Positions 16,057 through 24,691 of a stretch of 64,000 nucleotides of DNA are shown here, piece after piece. The DNA is taken from NCBI GenBank assembly GCA_964539305.1, contig CAZIIM010000008.1, forward strand, positions 1 through 64,000, in the 5' to 3' direction. Below the pieces are notes generated by a model. The model had not been told where the DNA came from and searched no databases. It saw only the letters and a list, made by a program, of their open reading frames with translations. Made by a program: the position numbers and the translations under genes. The stretch's first letter is position 1. Every line of letters begins with the position of its first letter. This DNA comes from CAZNUM01 sp964539305. Lineage in GTDB: Bacteria; Fidelibacterota; Marinisomatia; Marinisomatales; TCS55.

Positions 16057-17106
16057 TTAACTTAGTTTCGATCCTTTCAGAAACTTCTCTTTCCGCTGTC
16101 GGTAATCTTCATTTTGGGGATCCAGGGCAATAGCGGCTTCCATTTTTTCGGCCGCCTCCTGAGGACGCCCCAGTTTCCACAACACTTCCGCTTCCGTATC
16201 CAGAATAGCCGCCTTGAAACTTCCTAAAGAATCAGGAACAACCGATACAGCCTTCCGGACTTTTTCCAGAGCAAGATCATAATAATCCCCCTGTTCCAGC
16301 TCCGTCATACGCCAGGCAAAGGCATTTAAAAAACTGGGGGATTCCAAATCATGGGTTTCTGCGTAACGGAGCTGATCCATCCAGGTGGCTGTTTCCTTGG
16401 TAATATCCTGTTTTTTCCGATAAAAACGGACCAGCGCCGTATAGGCCTTAAAGGCATACTCCGGGGAAGGATCTTTTGCCAGATATGTTTCCATAACGGT
16501 TGCAGCCGAATCGCGGTAAAACTGTATATAGGCTATCTTATAATCCGCTTCTTCCCAATGGGACCCCTTCTGGTCGAAAACGGCGGTCCAGAGTTCCAGT
16601 GCCCGATCCTTATACCCTGCATCTTCATATTTCCGTGCCAGTCGTGTGGTAATTTCTTCATTGGCGGGATCTGAACGATATTGCGCCTCAAGGTCAGGGA
16701 TGGTCCCTTCATTCCGATGGATGCGCTCCAGTTCCGCCAGAAACATCCGGGGTGGCCGGTACCCTAGAATACGGTCCACTTCCTTGCCGTCCCGGTTCAT
16801 GAGCACCAGGGTGGGATATCCGGTGATATTGTACCGCCGGGCCAGGTCAATTCCCTCCCCTTTTTCAGCATCAACTTTGACGCTCACCAGGTTTTCCCGG
16901 GCAAACGCAATCACGCCCGAATCGGGATAGGTGTCTTCATCGAGGCGTTTACACCAGACGCACCAGTCCGTTTCAAAATCCACCAGCACCAGTTTATCGC
17001 CTGCCTGGGTAAGGGCTTCTGAAAAATCTCCGTCGATCCAGGGGTAAACCTGCTTTTGTTCACAGGCAAAAAGAAATACAAAGAGTAGGAACCAGATTTT
17101 TTTCAT
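16057..17106 (-). CDS. Thioredoxin-fold lipoprotein with C-terminal TPR repeats
   Basis: A 349-residue protein with a lipobox (LFAC, lipidated C15), a thioredoxin domain from about residue 25 to 135 with redox pair C49/C52 (WCVWC) and cis-proline in YNITGYPTLV, then tetratricopeptide repeats (for example LARKYEDAGYKDRALELW and LWKLGRPQEAAEKMEAAIAL). It is probably anchored in the envelope, where it would reduce or isomerise disulphides while the TPR part holds a partner. It overlaps the thioesterase gene by four bases (ATGA). The partner and direction of electron flow are not known. Confidence 0.85.
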   Translation of the reverse strand: MKKIWFLLFVFLFACEQKQVYPWIDGDFSEALTQAGDKLVLVDFETDWCVWCKRLDEDTYPDSGVIAFARENLVSVKVDAEKGEGIDLARRYNITGYPTLVLMNRDGKEVDRILGYRPPRMFLAELERIHRNEGTIPDLEAQYRSDPANEEITTRLARKYEDAGYKDRALELWTAVFDQKGSHWEEADYKIAYIQFYRDSAATVMETYLAKDPSPEYAFKAYTALVRFYRKKQDITKETATWMDQLRYAETHDLESPSFLNAFAWRMTELEQGDYYDLALEKVRKAVSVVPDSLGSFKAAILDTEAEVLWKLGRPQEAAEKMEAAIALDPQNEDYRQRKEKFLKGSKLS

Positions 17107-17525
17107 TTGGATAAATCCTTATTCATTAATCGTTGAAATGTTTCTTTGACAAAGGACGGGGGTCGCCGGACTTTCCCCTCGGAGTCCGTAAAGGCGTGGA
17201 CCGTATAGCCCCGAACCAGGGTTTTGTTACTGCCGGATCGGGTGATTTCATAATCGATCCTGAACCGGGCTTCGGGAGGACTGGAAATCCAGGTTCTGAC
17301 TTCCACTTCATCTTCAAAACGGGCACTTTCCAGATAATCACAATGGGCAGTAATGACCGGTAAAAAATATCCTTGGGCTTCAATGGACTTTACTTCCAGT
17401 CCAATGGATTTCAGCAACTCCGTCCTGGCCTGTTCAAAGAGTTCAAAATATCGGCTGTAATAGACGATACCCATCTGGTCAATATCTTTGTAATAAATTT
17501 TCGATCGGAAAATGTCCTGAATCAT
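17103..17525 (-). CDS. Acyl-CoA thioesterase of the 4HBT/YbgC hot-dog family
   Basis: 140 residues forming one hot-dog fold. DIDQMGIVYYSRYFELFEQA near residue 15 is the 4-hydroxybenzoyl-CoA thioesterase/YbgC active-site helix with its catalytic aspartate (D16-D19 region). It hydrolyses acyl-CoA or acyl-carrier thioesters in the cytoplasm. It sits between accA and the thioredoxin lipoprotein and overlaps both by one to four bases, which suggests a lipid or envelope setting, but the chain-length preference is not visible. Confidence 0.88.
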   Translation of the reverse strand: MIQDIFRSKIYYKDIDQMGIVYYSRYFELFEQARTELLKSIGLEVKSIEAQGYFLPVITAHCDYLESARFEDEVEVRTWISSPPEARFRIDYEITRSGSNKTLVRGYTVHAFTDSEGKVRRPPSFVKETFQRLMNKDLSK

Positions 17526-18481
17526 CAGGCTTCCAGGTACACGCCCATCTTATCGTATCGCTGAATCCGGGCATCCAGGAATGACTCCGGTTGTTTATCC
17601 TTGAGAGCGGCAATTTCTTCCAGAACCACCGCTTTCAGGATTTTCAACATTTCTTCCGGATGCCGATGTGCACCCCCTAAAGGTTCCTTGATAATCCGGT
17701 CACAGATGCCCATTTTCATCAAATCGGCGGGAATGACCTGCATGGCATCGGCCGCATCCTTGGCTTTGGAGGCATCCCGCCAGAGAATAGAGGCGCACCC
17801 TTCAGGACTGATGACCGAATACCAGGTATTTTCAAGCATGAGCATCCGGTCACAGACACCAATTCCCAGAGCGCCGCCACTGGCGCCTTCGCCGATCACA
17901 ATAGCAATAATTGGAACTTTCAGCCTGGACATTTCCAGCAGGTTCCGGGCAATGGCTTCTCCCTGACCCCGTTCTTCTGCCCCAATCCCGGGGTAGGCCC
18001 CTTGTGTATCCAGCAGCGATAGGACCGGCAAACCGAATTTTTCCGCCAGTTTCATAATCCGGAGTGCTTTCCGATACCCTTCCGGACGCATCATCCCGAA
18101 ATTCCGGTAGAGATTATCTTTCGTATTCCGACCTTTTTGCTGACCGATAAAGGCAACCTTTTCCCTATCCACGGTCCCAATGCCACACACGACAGCTGTA
18201 TCATCGGCATAATGACGATCACCGTGGATCTCAATGAAATCCGGGGCCATGTACTGAATATAATCCAAGGAATAGGGTCGCTGGGGATGGCGGGCCAATT
18301 GAACCCGCTGCCACCGGGTTAATCCGGAGTAAATCTTTTTCAAGACGGCATCCCGTTTTTCCTCCAGCCGGGCAATCTCCTTGGCCGTTTCCTCATCCGG
18401 TTCCCCCAGGGCCTGCAGTTCTGAAAGCTTTTGATCCAGTTCCTGGACCGGTTTCTCAAAATCCAAATAATACTTGAGCAT
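17525..18481 (-). CDS. accA: Acetyl-CoA carboxylase carboxyltransferase alpha subunit
   Basis: A 318-residue AccA, half of the carboxyltransferase that moves CO2 from biotin to acetyl-CoA in fatty acid synthesis. The N-terminal coiled region (ELDQKLSELQALGEPDEETA), LARHPQRPYSLDYIQ, and the crotonase-type core with ERGQGEAIARNLLEMSRL and GEGASGGALGIGVCDRMLML are conserved. The catalytic role requires AccD, which is not in the window. Its stop overlaps the thioesterase start (TGATG). Confidence 0.97.
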   Translation of the reverse strand: MLKYYLDFEKPVQELDQKLSELQALGEPDEETAKEIARLEEKRDAVLKKIYSGLTRWQRVQLARHPQRPYSLDYIQYMAPDFIEIHGDRHYADDTAVVCGIGTVDREKVAFIGQQKGRNTKDNLYRNFGMMRPEGYRKALRIMKLAEKFGLPVLSLLDTQGAYPGIGAEERGQGEAIARNLLEMSRLKVPIIAIVIGEGASGGALGIGVCDRMLMLENTWYSVISPEGCASILWRDASKAKDAADAMQVIPADLMKMGICDRIIKEPLGGAHRHPEEMLKILKAVVLEEIAALKDKQPESFLDARIQRYDKMGVYLEA

Positions 18482-18562
18482 TTAAATCCTTAAGAAAGAG
18501 TGAAAATTTACGTTTGACAGACTCATACCGTTTAAAATAATCTTGCCACAGGAACCAGTTGC

Positions 18563-19279
18563 CTATTTGTTCCAGCCAAAAAATTTCCAGATGCGAAACC
18601 GCCAGACCATAAACATGGCTTCCACCATAATCTTCCGACTCATTTTGGACTCGCCAACGGTCCGATCAATGAAAATAATTGGATGTTCCACGATCCGAAA
18701 GCCCTTGTGCCAGGTTCTGAAATTCATTTCAATTTGGAAAGAATAGCCCTCCGATCGTATCGATTCCAGGTCAAGCTGGCTTAAAACACTGGCTCGCCAG
18801 GCCTTGTACCCGCCGGTGGCATCCCGAAGGGGCATCCCGGTTACAAGACGGGTGTAGAGATTGGCACCGTAACTAAGAATCAGACGGCGAATGGGCCAGT
18901 TCACCACGCTCACACCGCCGTGGTACCGGCTTCCAATAACCAGATCGTAATTTTCAAGCAATTGTACCATGGCGGGAATATCCATGGGATCATGGGACAT
19001 ATCCGCATCCATTTGGACGATGGAATCAAATCCCTTTTCAAGGGCCCACTGGAACCCCATGACATAGGCCGTTCCCAACCCCCGTTTCCGATCCCGTTGT
19101 TTCAGATGCAGGTTGGGGTACCGGGTCTGTAAATTCCGCACAATATCGGCCGTACCATCGGGAGAATTATCATCAATGATCAATAAATGATAATCCCCTG
19201 AGAGCGAAAAAATGTACTTAATCAGCGTACTGATATTCTTGCTCTCGTTGTAGGTCGGTGATATGATGACGGTCTTCAT
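18563..19279 (-). CDS. Polyprenol-phosphate mannosyltransferase-type glycosyltransferase (GT2)
   Basis: A 238-residue family 2 glycosyltransferase of the DPM1 kind. TVIISPTYNESKNI at the start, DDNSPDGT, and MDADMSHDP (DxD-type metal site) are followed by the acceptor-loop region SRYHGGVSVVNWP. It would move mannose or a related sugar from a nucleotide donor to a polyprenyl phosphate at the inner leaflet. It lacks the C-terminal membrane helices of longer homologues. I place the start at the ATG at 19279 because it overlaps the stop of the rfbD-like gene as ATGA; the frame itself stays open 11 codons further. Confidence 0.88.
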   Translation of the reverse strand: MKTVIISPTYNESKNISTLIKYIFSLSGDYHLLIIDDNSPDGTADIVRNLQTRYPNLHLKQRDRKRGLGTAYVMGFQWALEKGFDSIVQMDADMSHDPMDIPAMVQLLENYDLVIGSRYHGGVSVVNWPIRRLILSYGANLYTRLVTGMPLRDATGGYKAWRASVLSQLDLESIRSEGYSFQIEMNFRTWHKGFRIVEHPIIFIDRTVGESKMSRKIMVEAMFMVWRFRIWKFFGWNK

Positions 19280-20154
19280 GAATGCATTCGTAAACGTATT
19301 TTCCGGAGACATGTTTCAACGGGATAGGGTTGCAATCCAAGTTCTTTTTCCACTTTTTCGGTACACAATCCACTTTGCAGTGGCCGTTTCGCTTCTTGCC
19401 GGAAGTTGCTGGTCAATACCGGCTTGATCAAATCGGATTGCAGATTAAAAATATCTGCGATTTTGAGGGCAAACGCATAGCGGGACAATAATTCCTTTCC
19501 ACCATAGTGATAGAGACCCGTCCGGCCCTGTTGAATGATGGTATCAATCACCTCTGCCAGCGCGACCGTCCAGGTCGGATTGTTTATCTGATCCTCCACC
19601 ACCTGAATCTGTTTTCCCGCTTTTAAGGAATCCAATACCCATTTTACAAAACTGGCCCGTGTTTCCGGCGTAACGTCAAAAATGACGTTCGCCCGAAGAA
19701 TTGTGACCTCCTTCCCTTGATCCAGAAGCCAGATATCGGCCTCCGCCTTTGTGCGGCCATAGACATTAAGCGGGTTTAAAGAATCGCTTTCCGAATAAGG
19801 ACCGTTCCGACCGTCAAACACATAATCGGTAGAGAGTTGAATCAAATGACCCTGAAAGACCGCTTGAAGATGTTGAACAGCCTTTGTATTAACTGCCAGG
19901 GCTTCCTCCGGTTGCCGTTCACACAGATCTACATTCGTCATGGCCGCCAGATTCAGGACAACATCCGGCTCAAAAGATTCAATCGTCCTTTCCACCGCTT
20001 TAAAATCGGTAATATCCAGCTGTTGGACCTGGCCTTTAAAATTACCCTCAGGCAAACGACGCCCCGTGGCCAGAATTTCATAGTTATTCTCAAACCGGTC
20101 CAGGCAGGCAGCCCCCAGTTGTCCGAATGCACCGGTGATTAATATTTTTTTCAT
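19276..20154 (-). CDS. RfbD-like NAD(P)-dependent reductase (dTDP-4-dehydrorhamnose reductase family)
   Basis: A 292-residue RmlD-type short-chain dehydrogenase. ILITGAFGQLGAACLDRF is the nucleotide-binding motif, NLAAMTNVDLCE and QLSTDYVFDGRNGPYSESD are typical RmlD segments, and NVYGRTKAEAD gives the YxxxK pair. RmlD reduces dTDP-4-keto-rhamnose to dTDP-rhamnose; no rmlA, rmlB or rmlC is nearby, so another keto-sugar is possible. It is coupled to the downstream glycosyltransferase by a 4-base overlap, which points to surface glycan synthesis. Confidence 0.8.
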   Translation of the reverse strand: MKKILITGAFGQLGAACLDRFENNYEILATGRRLPEGNFKGQVQQLDITDFKAVERTIESFEPDVVLNLAAMTNVDLCERQPEEALAVNTKAVQHLQAVFQGHLIQLSTDYVFDGRNGPYSESDSLNPLNVYGRTKAEADIWLLDQGKEVTILRANVIFDVTPETRASFVKWVLDSLKAGKQIQVVEDQINNPTWTVALAEVIDTIIQQGRTGLYHYGGKELLSRYAFALKIADIFNLQSDLIKPVLTSNFRQEAKRPLQSGLCTEKVEKELGLQPYPVETCLRKIRLRMHS

Positions 20155-20217
20155 TTAGAACGGAAGCGAGCGAATGGATCTGTCAAGAAGATGATTTAAA
20201 TCCTTAAATCGGGAAAC

Positions 20218-21240
20218 TCAGTGCGGAACCAGACGAAATGAATGGGCAACAATATCCACCTGTCGTAAAAGAACATACTTGTCTTTTCCGGGGTAATAAA
20301 TCATCGTAAAAATAAAAAAGGTTTGATCCGTGGCAGAATCATAGAATAAATAACCGATGGAGGGTCCTCCCTGGGCTTCTTCGGCGTGTTCCCAAAGTCC
20401 TGTAATCCGCCAGGCAGCCCATGAATTAAACTTGGTCGGTTCCATGGAAAAACGGTAGTCTGAGTAATGAATATTTTCCAGATACGCCGGTAAAAAGGAA
20501 AACACATATTCCCGGACGGAGGCGCTGTCTGAAAAGGCTAATCCCGGTTCCCAGTGGACCACCAACCAGCGGTAGGGAATCTCCCTCCCCATCCAGAAGA
20601 GGCCTTGCTCGGCGCTGTCTCGGACGGTGGTGTAACCCCAGGGAATTTTCAGGGTCCAACCATATTTTTTCGCCAGTTTCCTTTCCAGGTCTTTCTGACG
20701 GGCCGATTCAAAGAGATAGCGACTTTGTCGCTCCATAAACAGGTTGTCAAACTGGTGTTTCAGCCAGGGTCCCTGCTCCGGTACCTGGGTCAGGATGGAT
20801 TCCAGGTTCGGCCCGTTGATTAACAAGTAATTTTGATGCCTGGCAAAAACATCCTGAGCGAAGATGAGGTGATTGTCCCCTTCTATTGAGGAACGATATT
20901 GTTTTTTATTCAACAATTGACGCATCAATTTTACACCCGGGTTATTGGAATTCGTCCCGACGGCCCCCACAATGACATTCACCGACTGTTTCACATCTTC
21001 AAAATCCACCGGCTCAACATACCTGATGTGATAATAAGGCTCCGGCTGGGGGGTGTAGAGCGTATCGTTAAAAATAGCAGCAATAACACTTGTAACGGCC
21101 GATATATTTTCAGGATCCACAATTACGACTAGCTCATTATCACCACCCTTGGCCTCCGGCTTCAGATTTTGACAACCCCCAAAAATCACCCATGGCAGGA
21201 TCAACAGAATAAAGCTGTAATGAGGTCGGCTGAATTTCAT
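20218..21240 (-). CDS. DUF4837-like lipoprotein
   Basis: A 340-residue lipoprotein with signal helix and lipobox FGGC (C23). The segments FNDTLYTPQPEPYYHIRY, LKIPWGYTTVRD, the aromatic-rich PYRWLVVHWE and the C-terminal DIVAHSFRLVP resemble the DUF4837 family, known almost only from Bacteroidetes and relatives and without an assigned role. The start overlaps the rnr stop as ATGA, so it is made together with RNase R. The family name is from memory of the pattern, not from a search. Confidence 0.65.
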   Translation of the reverse strand: MKFSRPHYSFILLILPWVIFGGCQNLKPEAKGGDNELVVIVDPENISAVTSVIAAIFNDTLYTPQPEPYYHIRYVEPVDFEDVKQSVNVIVGAVGTNSNNPGVKLMRQLLNKKQYRSSIEGDNHLIFAQDVFARHQNYLLINGPNLESILTQVPEQGPWLKHQFDNLFMERQSRYLFESARQKDLERKLAKKYGWTLKIPWGYTTVRDSAEQGLFWMGREIPYRWLVVHWEPGLAFSDSASVREYVFSFLPAYLENIHYSDYRFSMEPTKFNSWAAWRITGLWEHAEEAQGGPSIGYLFYDSATDQTFFIFTMIYYPGKDKYVLLRQVDIVAHSFRLVPH

Positions 21241-23330
21241 TCATCCTCCAAAACGAAATTTGCCCGCTGTTTTTCCAAGAGGACCGAAAGAACTCGCACT
21301 TTCACCGGATCCCCCAATTGAAATTCCCGGTGAGACCGTTTTCCTCTCAAACAATAATGATCCTCATCATAAACATAGGTATCATCATCCAAGGTATCCA
21401 CGTGGATTAAACCTTCAGCCAGGGATTCCTTCAGTTCAACGAACAAACCAATGTTGATGACGCCGGAAATAATGCCTTCAAATACATTCCCGATTTGAGT
21501 GGAGAGCCAACGCAGTTGTTTTATTTTTATGTACTCCCGCTCCGCCCTTAATGCCACCAGTTCCATTTCATTGGCCTGCCGAATCCCCCGATCCATCCAT
21601 TCTTCCCACTCTTTGCGGGGTAAAAAGGAATTCCTGTGGACCATTTTTATGATCCGGTGCACCATCAGATCTGGATAACGCCGGATGGGTGAGGTAAAAT
21701 GGGTATAGGCTTTAAATGCCAAACCGAAATGTCCCCTGTTCTTCCGGGAATAAGCCGCCTTCGTCATCGTCCTAAGGGCAACTGTTTCAATCAAGTGTTT
21801 GTAAGGAGAATCGGTCACCTGGGCTAACACGGTCTTGATCTGGTCGGTCGAAAAACCTTCCTCCGCCAGATGCATGTCCAGCGGAAGGCGATTGATTAAA
21901 TCAATAAAGCGTAATACATCCTCTTTTTCCGGTTTATCATGAATCCGGAAAATGAAAGGAAAATGCTTTGGCAATAAGGTAGGAATCTGTTCCGCCACCA
22001 AACGGTTAGCCAATAACATGCACTCCTCCACCAGACGGTGACTCTGGAGTCGTTCACTGGCCTGGATTTCATGGGGAACACCTTCCGGAGTCAAAGAGAA
22101 CATCGGTTCCGGAATATCAAAATCGATACTGCCCTCTTCTGCCCGTCGCCTAAACAGAACTTTACTAAGGTTTTCCAGGAGTTTCAATTCCTTCTTAAAA
22201 CGATGATCTTTATTCCCATCCAGGATTGCCTGCACCTGGCGGTAGGTAAACCGTTGTGAACTGCGAATGACGGCTGGCAGGACTTCCACTTTCTGGACCT
22301 GAAACTCCCGATCCAGTTTTACCAGACAGGAGACGGTGAGACGATCCCGATCCGGTTTCAGCGAGCATAGATCGGCTGAAAGCAATTCCGGGAGCATGGA
22401 GACGACCCCTTCCGTAAAATAGACTGACGTGCTTCGATTCAAAGCTTCCCGATCCAGACGCGACCCCGGGGGAACAAAATGGGTCACATCGGCAATATGC
22501 ACGCCCAGCTGATAGCCTTCTTTTACTTTACGGATCGAAAGGGCGTCGTCAAAATCACGGGCATCTTCCGGATCAATCGTCAAGGTTGTCCAGCGACGGA
22601 GATCCCGACGGTGGGGTATTTCCCGTCGAATCAAATTTTCACTTAAGGTTTTCAGTTCTGCCTGTACCGCTTTAGGGAAGTCCGTACGGTAATCGTATTT
22701 GGCGATTATCATTTTAATATCGTTAGCCGGGTCTTCCGAGGAACCGATAATTTCAACAACCTGAGCCTGGATGGGGCTGAAAGCCGTTCCCCAATCCTTC
22801 ACAACCGCCTTGACAACCTGATCAGTTTCGAGGGTCAATCCCTTTGAAACGGATAATCGAATTCCCCGGGCCGGTGTCACCGGTGAGAGGGATAACCAGA
22901 AACGGTTTTGATCCCGATAGGTGACGCCGATAAAATAATCGCTCTTTCGCTCCAGGACTTTCACAATCCGCCCACTGGGACCGGCCGGACTTTCCTTCTT
23001 GTTCAGTTTCACCTGAACCACATCCCCGTGTATGGCATCTCCCAGTTGTCGCCGCCCGATGAAAATGTCCGGTTGATCCTTGTCTATGATGACAAAGCCA
23101 AATCCCTTCTGGGCCACGGAAAGGGTACCTTCTACCACTTTCTCCGCCCTGGAGAGTACGTACCGCTGACCTTTGATTTGTTGAATCAGGCCCGCTTTCT
23201 TGAGCTGATTCAACTCTTTTTCCAGATACGCTTTCTTTTCCGGTTTCAATTTTAGTAAATGCATTAATTCCCGTTGTCGAAAGCGTTTTTCGGGGTGTTG
23301 TCTAAATAAGGATAAAATTTGATTTTTCAT
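21237..23330 (-). CDS. rnr: Ribonuclease R (RNB-family 3'-5' exoribonuclease)
   Basis: A 697-residue VacB-type enzyme that degrades structured RNA processively. In order: an N-terminal winged-helix-like region, cold-shock OB domains (GFGFVIIDKDQPDIFIG), the RNB core with TIDPEDARDFDDALSI carrying the magnesium-binding aspartates, YTHFTSPIRRYPDLMVHR and, at the end, an S1 domain (FEGIISGVINIGLFVEL). It overlaps both neighbours by one to four bases. The basic C-terminal tail of some RNase R proteins is absent. Confidence 0.96.
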   Translation of the reverse strand: MKNQILSLFRQHPEKRFRQRELMHLLKLKPEKKAYLEKELNQLKKAGLIQQIKGQRYVLSRAEKVVEGTLSVAQKGFGFVIIDKDQPDIFIGRRQLGDAIHGDVVQVKLNKKESPAGPSGRIVKVLERKSDYFIGVTYRDQNRFWLSLSPVTPARGIRLSVSKGLTLETDQVVKAVVKDWGTAFSPIQAQVVEIIGSSEDPANDIKMIIAKYDYRTDFPKAVQAELKTLSENLIRREIPHRRDLRRWTTLTIDPEDARDFDDALSIRKVKEGYQLGVHIADVTHFVPPGSRLDREALNRSTSVYFTEGVVSMLPELLSADLCSLKPDRDRLTVSCLVKLDREFQVQKVEVLPAVIRSSQRFTYRQVQAILDGNKDHRFKKELKLLENLSKVLFRRRAEEGSIDFDIPEPMFSLTPEGVPHEIQASERLQSHRLVEECMLLANRLVAEQIPTLLPKHFPFIFRIHDKPEKEDVLRFIDLINRLPLDMHLAEEGFSTDQIKTVLAQVTDSPYKHLIETVALRTMTKAAYSRKNRGHFGLAFKAYTHFTSPIRRYPDLMVHRIIKMVHRNSFLPRKEWEEWMDRGIRQANEMELVALRAEREYIKIKQLRWLSTQIGNVFEGIISGVINIGLFVELKESLAEGLIHVDTLDDDTYVYDEDHYCLRGKRSHREFQLGDPVKVRVLSVLLEKQRANFVLEDE

Positions 23331-24691
23331 TAAAGTGCTGTACTGATTCGGATGTGGATTTTCCCTTCCGAAAGTGTATTCCCTTCGCTTAATCCCAATA
23401 ATAATTCCAATAAAATGCCCCGCTTAAATTGCCGAAATCCCAGACCATATCCAACGGGGAAAACGTTCGTTTTGAAAATGGCTCCGTTAATAAAAGTAAA
23501 CATTTGACCTTCACCAGTATGAACCGGGATCCACTCCAGTGTGGGTATCATAACCCAATCAGCGGAAAATTGTTCCTCGCGATAACCCAGGAGGGAATTT
23601 ACCCCCCCGAACCGCACCTGTTGCCCGCGATGCAATTTACTATTCTGGATCCAGCGCCCCTCACCCCACAGTTTTAAAAACAATACCTGATTTTTCAAAG
23701 CCAAATAATGCCCGCTTTGAATCAAAAAACTGAATGTGGGGTAATTTTGTTTATTTGTCCTGGTCTGACCCACGCCAAGGCCCACATCCCAATAGGTTCC
23801 CTCTACCGGTAACCAGCGTCGTTGCCGCCGATCTCCCCTGATCCCAGCTTCCAGTTCTCTGGTTTGTATACCGGAAAGACTTTCGTCCAAATTTTGATCC
23901 AGGGGTAGTGTGGAACCGGTTTTCAACCCCAACCGCCAGTAGCCCCAGGAGCTCAGTCCCGTCGCAGCTAAAGAAAAGGATTTATTCATGAATAAATTGC
24001 TTCGAAACTGCTGGGAAAAATCTGAGCGGATTCCAAAGGCAACCGTGGGAAGGAAAGGAATATCCAAGTAAAAGTGTAGGTTCCGCGACTCTCTGGAAGG
24101 CTGGCGCCATTCCACTTCCGTCGTGGTGGCAGCTCCAAAGGGATTCTCCAGGTGCAGATGAAATTCTCCGGTAGTTTCCCACCGGTCCGCCGTCTGATCA
24201 CGGTTGGTTCCCAACGATCCACTGACATAACTCTTGAATTCAGGCTGAAAATCCACCAATACAGCAATTTTATCTTCCTGATACCGGGCGAAATCCACAG
24301 CCGTAGGGAAGGTTAAAAAACTGAAGGCAGATTGAATCTGCCGAAGCCGGTAACGGGTTCCGGTCGCTGGTCGGGACCCCAGGAGCGGTTTGAAAACAGA
24401 ATAAGCCACTGCTGCCTGAAGGGGCCCTGCTTTGCGAAAGACCAGAGAATCAACCTGAAGGGGGTTACTTGAATAATGGTAGTCAACCCTGGGGTGGTGT
24501 CCTTCCTGATTTCCCGTCAGGTGATAGGAACCTCCCAGGTCACCGGAGGTCTGGAGTAACTGATTTAATACCTGTTCCACGTTGGATGGATTCACGGTCA
24601 TTTTATGACCGTTGTCCGTCACGACCTGTACCGGCTGACACCAGAGGAAACCTCCAAAAAGCAGGACCCCAATCGTTCTAAAACTGGGCAC
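23330..24691 (-). CDS. Outer-membrane beta-barrel protein, Omp85-like
   Basis: About 453 residues with a signal peptide (PSFRTIGVLLFGGFLWCQ), a short periplasmic part and many alternating amphipathic strands. NSLLGYREEQF about 80 residues from the end resembles the conserved RGY/F loop of Omp85 barrels (BamA, TamA, surface antigens), and the preceding VRFGG fits as well. I choose the GTG at 24691 because AGGAGA lies five bases ahead; a TTG five codons upstream is possible. Its start overlaps the giant outer-membrane gene by 14 bases and its stop overlaps rnr. Whether it inserts other barrels or exports a substrate is not known. Confidence 0.65.
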   Translation of the reverse strand: MPSFRTIGVLLFGGFLWCQPVQVVTDNGHKMTVNPSNVEQVLNQLLQTSGDLGGSYHLTGNQEGHHPRVDYHYSSNPLQVDSLVFRKAGPLQAAVAYSVFKPLLGSRPATGTRYRLRQIQSAFSFLTFPTAVDFARYQEDKIAVLVDFQPEFKSYVSGSLGTNRDQTADRWETTGEFHLHLENPFGAATTTEVEWRQPSRESRNLHFYLDIPFLPTVAFGIRSDFSQQFRSNLFMNKSFSLAATGLSSWGYWRLGLKTGSTLPLDQNLDESLSGIQTRELEAGIRGDRRQRRWLPVEGTYWDVGLGVGQTRTNKQNYPTFSFLIQSGHYLALKNQVLFLKLWGEGRWIQNSKLHRGQQVRFGGVNSLLGYREEQFSADWVMIPTLEWIPVHTGEGQMFTFINGAIFKTNVFPVGYGLGFRQFKRGILLELLLGLSEGNTLSEGKIHIRISTAL